From the NCBI GenBank assembly GCA_021815245.1, contig JAKAHF010000088.1, positions 1 to 7,606 on the forward strand: a stretch of DNA of 7,606 nucleotides, in the 5' to 3' direction. The notes below the pieces were generated by a model. The model ran no database searches. It had not been told where the DNA came from and saw nothing but the letters and a program-made list of their open reading frames with translations. This stretch comes from Actinomycetes bacterium. Its GTDB lineage: Bacteria > Actinomycetota > Thermoleophilia > RBG-16-64-13. Below, piece by piece: positions 1-4,891 of the stretch; the first letter of the stretch is position 1; each line of letters opens with the position of its first letter. Position numbers and translations under genes: made by a program.

Positions 1-232
1 AGGACCACCACTTCGCGAACTCGTTCATCCGGCGGTCGAACCTGCCGTATCGAGTGTTGGGGAACTCCGGGGGCGGTATCTCCCCCTTCTCCCATATCGC
101 CGCGATCTCCTCCGCCGAGAGTTCCGGCGGCGCGGGTTCTGCAGGCCCGGTGCCATCCCAGATGCGCCGACCTACACGCTTGACGAGGCCCGCTCGCTCG
201 CGGGCCGGTTCCAGTTTCTGCTCGACTATCAA
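1..232 (-). CDS. Hypothetical protein, N-terminal part (runs off left edge)
   Basis: I do not recognise this protein. The minus strand is open from a TTG codon at 232-230 to the window edge, giving 77 codons. TTG was chosen because a GGAG (complement of 240-243) lies seven bases upstream. The predicted start is (M)IVEQKLEPARERAGLVKRV, then GRRIWDG, a Pro/Glu-rich stretch and an acidic helix-like run (ELSAEEIAAIWEKGEI). The visible part ends at RRMNEFAKWW. It is charged and soluble, with no signal peptide or membrane segment. Codon use is GC-rich at third positions, like the neighbours. The frame stays open upstream to a stop near 375, so a GTG start near 285 could add about 18 residues, but that GTG has no good ribosome binding site. 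The product is read divergently from the transporter to the right. Function is unknown. Confidence 0.6.
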   Translation of the reverse strand, partial: MIVEQKLEPARERAGLVKRVGRRIWDGTGPAEPAPPELSAEEIAAIWEKGEIPPPEFPNTRYGRFDRRMNEFAKWWS

Positions 233-395
233 GCTCTCGCTCCAAGAGAGTGACTTGCCAGTGACGGCCCACAGGGGAAGCACGTGCAGGCCACTTGTGC
301 ATGGCTCGCGATGCAGGAAACCCCTCCGTTGCCTGCCAGATACTTTGACAGAACACCACGGGCGAAGTCAATGGGGCAATCTTGTAGTCCAATGA

Positions 396-429
396 TCCAG
401 TGGCATTTTCGCGTTGCCATTCCACTGGA
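396..429. repeat. Inverted repeat in the transporter promoter region
   Basis: TCCAGTGG at 396-403 is matched exactly by CCACTGGA at 422-429, with an 18-base loop. A second, nested pair, TGGCA (401-405) and TGCCA (415-419), shares three bases with the left outer arm. The repeat covers the proposed -35 box at 414-419. There is no following T-run on either strand, so an operator is more likely than a terminator. The regulator is unknown. Confidence 0.45.
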
Positions 430-443
430 CTCGTACTATCTTG
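414..443 (+). promoter_or_regulatory. Candidate sigma-70-type promoter for the CitMHS_2-like transporter
   Basis: TTGCCA at 414-419 (five of six consensus bases) is followed after 18 bases by TATCTT at 438-443 (four of six). Transcription would begin near 450 and leave a leader of about 16 bases containing GAGGAGG at 455-461. An overlapping TACTAT at 434-439 also resembles a -10 box but would be only 14 bases from this -35. The rest of the gap from 233 to 413 holds a lone TTGACA (345-350) without a -10 partner and nothing else I can support. Confidence 0.4.
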
Positions 444-465
444 GTCGGACCTACGAGGAGGTCAC

Positions 466-1803
466 ATGAGCCCCAGCATCGAGATCGGCACACATATCGG
501 CCTGTGGGCTCTGGCGCCCTTTGCCGTCATGCTTCTCTGTATAGCGATACTTCCACTGGCGGCCCCCCATTGGTTCGAGAAGAACCTCAACAAGGGCATC
601 GTCGCATTCGTGCTCGGCGTGCCCACCGTGGCGTTTCTCATCGGACGCTATGGCGACGTGGGTCTCGAGTTGTCGGCTACCACCGCTGAGGAGTATGTGT
701 CGTTTCTGCTGCTGTTGTTCGCCCTCTATACGATCTCGGGCGGCATCTACCTCACGGGTAACCTTGTCGCGACGCCCAAGACCAATCTGAGCTTTCTTGC
801 GGTCGGCGCCGTGCTGGCCAGCTTCATCGGCACCATGGGCGCGTCCATGGTGCTGATCAGACCGCTGCTCAGGGCCAACAGCGAGCGCAATCACTCCAAG
901 CACACGGTGGTGTTCTTCATCTTTGCGGTAAGCAACATGGGCGGTCTCTTGACGCCCCTCGGCGACCCGCCGCTGTTCCTCGGCTTTTTGCGTGGTGTGC
1001 CCTTCACGTGGACGTTCCGTCTCTGGGCGGAGTGGCTTCTTTCGGTCGCCCTGGTGCTCATCGCCTACGTGGCCTTCGAGCTCTACTACTTCCGCAAAGA
1101 GTCAAAACCGGCCCGTCGCATGGATCTGGCCGACTACGTGCCCATGCGTCTCAAAGGCGTCGTGAACATCGCCCTCCTCGCTCTGGTCATCATCACGGTG
1201 CTCTTCTCGGATGCTCTTGGCAGGGCGAGTGAGGCCATCCACTTTCCGTTCGTTCGAGAAGTGATCCTCGTCATCCTCGCCATCGCCTCGCTTCGCATCG
1301 GTCCGCGCGGACCGCGAGCCTCGAACCACTTCTCCTGGGCGCCCATCATCGAAGTCGCCGTGTTATTTGCGGGCATCTTCGCGACGATGATCCCCGCGCT
1401 CGCCATATTGCAGGCCCGCGGAGCCGACATCGGTCTCACCGATCCCTGGCACTACTACTGGGCAACGGGAGGCCTCTCGTCGTTCCTCGACAATGCACCA
1501 ACCTATCTGGCTTTCACCTCGGTCGCCCAGGGACAGGTGGGTGTCGATACGGTCGGAGCGCTCACATCGACGGGGATCATCCCGTCGCTGGGCCTGGCGC
1601 CGGCGAAGTTCCTCGCCGCCATCTCCTGTGGCGCCGTGATGATGGGAGCCAACACCTACATCGGCAACGCGCCCAATTTCGCTGTCAAGTGCGTGGCCGA
1701 GCACGCCGGCCTGAAGATGCCGTCGTTCTTCGGCTATATGGCCTACTCGATCGCGGTCCTCATCCCCATCTTCTTGATCGTGACGGCCGTGTTCTTCATC
1801 TAG
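466..1803 (+). CDS. CitMHS_2 / NhaD-like ion transporter (sodium:proton antiporter or carboxylate carrier)
   Basis: This is a 445-residue polytopic membrane protein of the ion-transporter superfamily, closest in character to the CitMHS_2 'putative citrate transport' group and NhaD-type sodium:proton antiporters. The ATG at 466 is preceded by GAGGAGG (455-461). An in-frame ATG at 400 is rejected because its extension reads through the promoter and ribosome binding site. About 11-12 hydrophobic segments are visible. Two similar re-entrant-loop motifs mark the inverted halves: SNMGGLLTPLGDPPLF (residues 156-171) and GANTYIGNAPN (394-404), with LDNAPTY at 341-347. Such loops bind ion and substrate in this superfamily. 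The central loop (about 209-230) is basic and cytosolic-looking. The length is normal for the family. Substrate cannot be read from sequence: sodium/proton exchange is the usual annotation, citrate or another carboxylate the alternative. Its stop lies 8 bases inside the end of the convergent exporter gene. Confidence 0.88.
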   Translation: MSPSIEIGTHIGLWALAPFAVMLLCIAILPLAAPHWFEKNLNKGIVAFVLGVPTVAFLIGRYGDVGLELSATTAEEYVSFLLLLFALYTISGGIYLTGNLVATPKTNLSFLAVGAVLASFIGTMGASMVLIRPLLRANSERNHSKHTVVFFIFAVSNMGGLLTPLGDPPLFLGFLRGVPFTWTFRLWAEWLLSVALVLIAYVAFELYYFRKESKPARRMDLADYVPMRLKGVVNIALLALVIITVLFSDALGRASEAIHFPFVREVILVILAIASLRIGPRGPRASNHFSWAPIIEVAVLFAGIFATMIPALAILQARGADIGLTDPWHYYWATGGLSSFLDNAPTYLAFTSVAQGQVGVDTVGALTSTGIIPSLGLAPAKFLAAISCGAVMMGANTYIGNAPNFAVKCVAEHAGLKMPSFFGYMAYSIAVLIPIFLIVTAVFFI

Positions 1804-2752
1804 GCCTGCGGCCGGCCAGGAGGCCCCGCACCGCGACGAGGAGCAGGGCTCCCACGATGGCGATCATTCCGAGTCCCTCGATGACGCCGGGCTGCTCACC
1901 AAGCTGCATCCAAGCCGAGGAGATGCCGATGACCGGCGTCAGCAGCGTGGCCAATCCGGCCGTGCCCGCGGTGAACGAATTGAGGATGTAGAGCCAGAGT
2001 ATCCACGCGAGCGCGTTCCCGAGTATCGCCACATATATGAGGGCGGCGATGAAGACGCTGGGCCACTGGGGCGCCGTGGTCCAGGTGGCGAGCGCGATCA
2101 CGATGAGCGGTACGGCGCCGAAGAGCATCTGCCACGCCGTCAGCGACAGCAGGTCGACCTCATGGTTGCTCCGCAGCACCTTGGCGTACACGGCGCTTGC
2201 CGCCCAGAACAGCGCCCCTCCCACAGCGATGAACGAACTGAAGCCGTTGGTAAGCTGCCACGGCGTGAGCACGAGCACGAGGCCGCACAGGGCGAGACCG
2301 ACGGCGACCCACTGAAAGCCACGGAGCCTCTCCCTGAGAAAGATCCGGGCCAGAAGAAGAAGCCAGAAGGGCATGGTGTACGTTAGGATCGATGTCTTGC
2401 CCGCACCCCCGCCCTCGAGCGCCCAGGTCAGAAAGCCGACGAAACCGGTCGTCTGCAGCACCCCCAGTAACGCCGTGGGCCCGACGGCCTTCGGTTTGAG
2501 CGGCCGCTTGAGTACCGGCAGCAGTGCCAGAAGGGCCACGCCGCCGATGACCGTACGGAGGGCGGCAAACGTCCAAGGCTGAACGTAGTCGAGCGCGATC
2601 TTCATGACCACCCAGCTGTAGCCCCACACCAGAGCAAGCAGGATGAGAGCCGCGATCGGCAGGCGATATCCGCGCCGCGCGTTCCCGGTGGCGAGTCCGG
2701 TTACGCCGGCGCCGGTGTGCCCGACTGTGTTCGTGACCACGTCGCGTTTCAT
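1796..2752 (-). CDS. EamA/DMT-superfamily transporter
   Basis: This is a 318-residue permease of the drug/metabolite transporter superfamily with two EamA repeats of five membrane helices each (roughly residues 32-163 and 172-308). The first helix carries LVWGYSWVVMK (41-51), the usual G-x-x-W/F-x-x-x-K signature. The end of repeat one has the helix-loop-helix pattern YTMPFWLLLLARIFLRERL (125-143), and repeat two has LTPVIGISSAWMQLGEQP (271-288). Family members export amino acids, metabolites or drugs; the substrate here is unknown. The ATG at 2752 was chosen because the frame further upstream (to 2974) runs through the divergent promoter region and the neighbouring SPFH gene. GAGAG lies five bases before the ATG, a weak ribosome binding site. 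The roughly 29-residue tail before the first helix is slightly long. The 3' end overlaps the convergent transporter by 8 bases, with no terminator between. Confidence 0.9.
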   Translation of the reverse strand: MKRDVVTNTVGHTGAGVTGLATGNARRGYRLPIAALILLALVWGYSWVVMKIALDYVQPWTFAALRTVIGGVALLALLPVLKRPLKPKAVGPTALLGVLQTTGFVGFLTWALEGGGAGKTSILTYTMPFWLLLLARIFLRERLRGFQWVAVGLALCGLVLVLTPWQLTNGFSSFIAVGGALFWAASAVYAKVLRSNHEVDLLSLTAWQMLFGAVPLIVIALATWTTAPQWPSVFIAALIYVAILGNALAWILWLYILNSFTAGTAGLATLLTPVIGISSAWMQLGEQPGVIEGLGMIAIVGALLLVAVRGLLAGRRPR

Positions 2753-2762
2753 CGATGCTCTC

Positions 2763-2791
2763 AGTGTACGCACCCTTTGACTGGAGGCGAA
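2763..2791 (-). promoter_or_regulatory. Candidate promoter for the EamA exporter
   Basis: Read on the minus strand, TTCGCC (complement of 2786-2791, three of six) and TACACT (complement of 2763-2768, four of six) are separated by 17 bases. The -10 box ends ten bases before the ATG, so the transcript would have a leader of only about four or five bases and might be translated without a full ribosome binding site. The weak -35 keeps confidence low. Confidence 0.3.
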
Positions 2792-2805
2792 GAAGCTTCT
2801 ACGAT
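2777..2805 (+). promoter_or_regulatory. Promoter for the SPFH/band-7 gene
   Basis: TTGACT at 2777-2782 (five of six) and TACGAT at 2800-2805 (TANNAT form, four of six) are exactly 17 bases apart. Transcription would begin near 2812 and give a leader of about 47 bases before the GTG at 2859. This is the best-matching promoter in the window. It overlaps the opposing exporter promoter. Confidence 0.6.
2791..2800. repeat. 10-bp perfect palindrome in the divergent promoter
   Basis: AGAAGCTTCT is an exact palindrome. It occupies the end of the spacer and the first base of the -10 box of the SPFH promoter and touches the -35 of the opposing exporter promoter. The position would suit an operator acting on both genes, but a 10-base palindrome can arise by chance and no second copy was seen. 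Confidence 0.3.
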
Positions 2806-2844
2806 GGGGTATCCGGGGGGTCACCGTGCAATCCACTCTCGAGC

Positions 2845-2850
2845 AAGGAG
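2845..2850 (+). promoter_or_regulatory. Ribosome binding site that sets the SPFH start
   Basis: AAGGAG lies eight bases upstream of GTG 2859. An earlier in-frame GTG at 2826 has only a G-run before it, and its extension would read through this site. The site therefore favours the shorter protein, in which the membrane anchor begins at residue 5. Confidence 0.7.
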
Positions 2851-2858
2851 ATATTGCC

Positions 2859-3761
2859 GTGCCAGCTGTCGCCATCATCATCATCGTAGTAGTCGTCGTG
2901 CTCTTCCTCTTGTCGGGAATCCGGATCGTTCGCCCAACGCACCGAGGACTGGTCGAGCGACTCGGCAAGTACAACCGCTACGCCAATCCCGGCTTCCACT
3001 GGATCATCCCAGTCGTCGAGCGCATGTTCAGAGTCGACATCCGCGAGATGCTCGTCGAGGCCCAGCCGCAGATGATCATCACCAACGACAACCTCAACGC
3101 CCGCGTCGACGCTCAGGTCTACCTCAAGGTGAGGGCCGACGAGGAGAACGTCAAATCCTCGCAGTACAACGTCGCCAACTACGAGATGCAGATCGTCAAC
3201 CTCGCGCGCACGACCCTTCGTAACATCATCGGCACCCTTACGCTCAAGTCGGCCAACAGCGAGCGCGGCAAGATCAACGAAGAACTGCGCAACACCCTTC
3301 TCGCCGAGACTGCCAGTTGGGGCATCGAGATCCTGCGTACCGAACTCAAGGAGATCGATCCCCCCGAAGACGTGCAGGTGACCATGAACAAGGTGGTCAA
3401 GGCGGAGAACGAGAAGGTCGCGGCGGTCGACTTCGCGACCGCCACCGAAACACAGGCCGATGGTCAAAGGCGCGCCGAGATCAAGAAGGCCGAGGGCACC
3501 AAGCAGGCCCGCATCCTCGAGGCCGAGGGCCAGGCTCAGGCCATCCAGTTGGTCAACGAGGCCGCGGACCGCTTCTTCATCGGCAACGCGCAGCTCCTGC
3601 GTAAGCTCGAAGCGTTGGAACGTGCGCTGGCACAGAACGCGAAGATCGTGCTGCCGTCTGACGCCGAACTGATCAATGTCATTGGTGATCTCGGCGGGGT
3701 CGCGCCTGTTCCGATAGCGCCCAAGCCCGCGGCGCCCGCACAGGGATCTGACAGAAAGTAG
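2859..3761 (+). CDS. SPFH/band-7 domain protein (stomatin/paraslipin, QmcA-like)
   Basis: This is a 300-residue membrane-anchored scaffold of the SPFH (stomatin, prohibitin, flotillin, HflK/C) family. An N-terminal hydrophobic anchor of consecutive Ile and Val (residues 5-19) is followed by the band-7 domain (about 21-190), which opens RIVRPTHRGLVERLGKYNR and includes NPGFHWIIPVVERM and LKEIDPPEDVQ. A charged coiled coil (about 180-235) carries the stomatin-type segment ILEAEGQAQAIQLVNEA. A Pro/Ala-rich tail ends at residue 300. In known relatives these proteins oligomerise in the membrane, form ring or cage structures and can regulate membrane proteases. Length and order match paraslipins. 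Many such genes sit beside an NfeD gene; none is present in this window. The next open frame is a 40-codon micro-gene 48 bases downstream, with no terminator between. The ATC/GTN codon run coding the anchor is trinucleotide, so slippage there would stay in frame. Confidence 0.93.
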   Translation: MPAVAIIIIVVVVVLFLLSGIRIVRPTHRGLVERLGKYNRYANPGFHWIIPVVERMFRVDIREMLVEAQPQMIITNDNLNARVDAQVYLKVRADEENVKSSQYNVANYEMQIVNLARTTLRNIIGTLTLKSANSERGKINEELRNTLLAETASWGIEILRTELKEIDPPEDVQVTMNKVVKAENEKVAAVDFATATETQADGQRRAEIKKAEGTKQARILEAEGQAQAIQLVNEAADRFFIGNAQLLRKLEALERALAQNAKIVLPSDAELINVIGDLGGVAPVPIAPKPAAPAQGSDRK

Positions 3762-3766
3762 TATCA

Positions 3767-3795
3767 TGTCCGCTGAGAGGAGCGCATTGTCCGCT
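3767..3795 (+). repeat. Direct repeat TGTCCGCT, two copies 21 bp apart
   Basis: TGTCCGCT occurs at 3767-3774 and 3788-3795, between the SPFH stop and the micro-gene start. The 21-base period is two helical turns, as for some regulator sites. A 16-codon ATG frame (3766-3816) spans both copies and ends inside the start of the micro-gene. It has no convincing ribosome binding site, so I do not call it a gene. Confidence 0.3.
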
Positions 3796-3809
3796 ATGGG
3801 AGGCCGACG

Positions 3810-3932
3810 ATGCTGAATGGGATCCTGGATGGGGTCGTACTGGCCGTGCTTGCCGTCCTCGCGGGATCGTGCCGTTTCTGCCTGAGGAGGTTGGCTCGTA
3901 ACCCCCACCATTCACGACGACTGGTACGCTGA
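3810..3932 (+). CDS. Possible 40-residue membrane micro-protein
   Basis: This short frame begins at ATG 3810, six bases after a strong GGGAGG (3798-3803). The protein starts MLNGILDGVVLAVLAVLAG, a likely single membrane helix (about residues 4-19). Next comes a C-R-F-C pair (21-24) and a basic tail rich in Arg and His ending at residue 40. The hydrophobic helix plus positive tail suggests the N-terminus outside and a cytosolic C-terminus. It lies 48 bases after the SPFH gene on the same strand, with no terminator between, so co-transcription is likely. I recognise no family. Support is the ribosome binding site, position and helix pattern; chance cannot be excluded at this length. Confidence 0.45.
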   Translation: MLNGILDGVVLAVLAVLAGSCRFCLRRLARNPHHSRRLVR

Positions 3933-3948
3933 CGACAAAACCTGCCCT

Positions 3949-3986
3949 AAAAAGCGCTCCGCCCTTCCCGTTGGGAAGGGCGGAGC
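3949..3986 (-). terminator. Strong intrinsic terminator, leftward-facing
   Basis: A perfect 14-bp stem (3956-3969 with 3973-3986) with a three-base loop (GTT) is preceded on the plus strand by AAAAA (3949-3953). On the minus strand this reads as a hairpin, a short GC and then five U residues, a classic terminator. No U-run follows on the plus strand. No minus-strand gene ends close by; the nearest minus transcript is from the SLH gene ending at 4892. The hairpin also sits four bases before the dehydrogenase's GGGAG and could weaken or stop plus-strand read-through. Confidence 0.75.
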
Positions 3987-3999
3987 TGTCGGGAGTAGC

Positions 4000-4890
4000 G
4001 TGTTGCCGTTCGGCAGAGTTTTTCTTGCTCGCCCGCGCTATTCCTTCTTGGACGTCGCCAACCTTTTCGAGCCGCTCGTGAACGGGCCTGTCTCATCGCC
4101 GGCTGGCTCCTCTTGGGCACTCGTCACAGGAGCCTGTTCGGGCATCGGTCTCGAGATCGCACGCCAGCTCGCCGCGAGGGGTTTCTCGCTCTTCGTGCTC
4201 AGCAACCGCTGCACCGAGATCGAGGCCGTCGCTGAAAGCATCCGCGCCGACTACGGGGTCCAGGTCCAAGCACTTCATCTCGACCTGGCCCGCCCCGAAG
4301 CGGCCCGCGAGCTCTACAGCGCGGCGAAGGAGCGCGGTCTTGAGATCGAAGTACTGGTCAACAATGCGGGCGTGTTCTTCTTCAGTGAGATAGCCGACGC
4401 CGACCCTGCGCGGGCGAACGCCCTGCTGCAGTTGCACGTGATCACTCCATCGCTTCTCGCCCACTATTTCGGTCACGACATGCGGGCGCGCCGAAGCGGT
4501 CACATCGTCTTCATGGCGAGCGCTTCAGCCTGGAAGGACTTCCCGGGGATGGCGTTCTATGGAGCCTCGAAACGTTACGTGCGGAGCTTCGCGACTTCGC
4601 TTCGCGACGAACTCCACCCCTGGGGCGTCAACGTCACCTGTGTCGCTCCGGGAGCCGTGGCCACCGACCTCTACGATATGTCGACGAAAGCCGCTCAGAT
4701 GGCGGCCCGACTCGGCTTCGTGAAAGACCCGAAGAGCGTCGCCGAAGCCACCGTCAAGGGCATGCTCCGGCGCAAGGCGGTCGTGCTACCCGGCTTCAGC
4801 GCCAAGGCCATGGCGGTGGGGATGGCACTGCTTCCCCGCTGGTCGATCAGCCTGGCCCGCCGGCACACGAAGTACCTATCGCGCCCCTGA
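4000..4890 (+). CDS. Short-chain dehydrogenase/reductase (COG0300/DltE-like SDR)
   Basis: This is a 296-residue NAD(P)-dependent oxidoreductase with a Rossmann fold. The cofactor motif TGACSGIG is at residues 43-50 and the structural NNAG at 121-124. The catalytic Ser174 and YGASK (Tyr187, Lys191) have the usual spacing of 13 and 4. PGAVATDLY (217-225) is the post-catalytic loop. Where many SDRs have the tetrad Asn, this protein has His146 (LQLHVITP). From memory, similar LHxxTP motifs occur in related bacterial SDRs, so this may be a subfamily trait. The GTG at 4000 follows GGGAG (3991-3995). It gives about 36 residues before the first beta strand, more than usual; GTG 4078 would give a standard length but lacks a ribosome binding site. 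The C-terminus has a hydrophobic, basic segment (about 264-290) that may touch the membrane. Substrate is unknown. The stop is one base from the convergent SLH gene. Confidence 0.9.
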   Translation: MLPFGRVFLARPRYSFLDVANLFEPLVNGPVSSPAGSSWALVTGACSGIGLEIARQLAARGFSLFVLSNRCTEIEAVAESIRADYGVQVQALHLDLARPEAARELYSAAKERGLEIEVLVNNAGVFFFSEIADADPARANALLQLHVITPSLLAHYFGHDMRARRSGHIVFMASASAWKDFPGMAFYGASKRYVRSFATSLRDELHPWGVNVTCVAPGAVATDLYDMSTKAAQMAARLGFVKDPKSVAEATVKGMLRRKAVVLPGFSAKAMAVGMALLPRWSISLARRHTKYLSRP

Positions 4891-4891
4891 A

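Noticed and set aside
345..372. TTGACA at 345-350 as a promoter, and the TTGAC/GTCAA inverted pair
   Set aside because: No acceptable -10 hexamer lies 16-18 bases downstream on either strand, and a 5-bp inverted pair is weak evidence.
400..465. Upstream in-frame ATG for the ion transporter
   Set aside because: The extension reads through the inverted repeat, promoter and ribosome binding site; the ATG at 466 has GAGGAGG in front.
2874..2903. ATC/GTN tandem codons as a phase-variable repeat
   Set aside because: The unit is three bases, so slippage would only change the number of Ile/Val in the membrane anchor and not switch the gene off. The repeat is short and interrupted.
2799..3911. 370-codon minus-strand frame across the SPFH gene
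   Set aside because: It is a shadow of the SPFH gene, whose plus-strand product matches the band-7 family over its whole length. The minus product is low-complexity Asp/Leu-rich.
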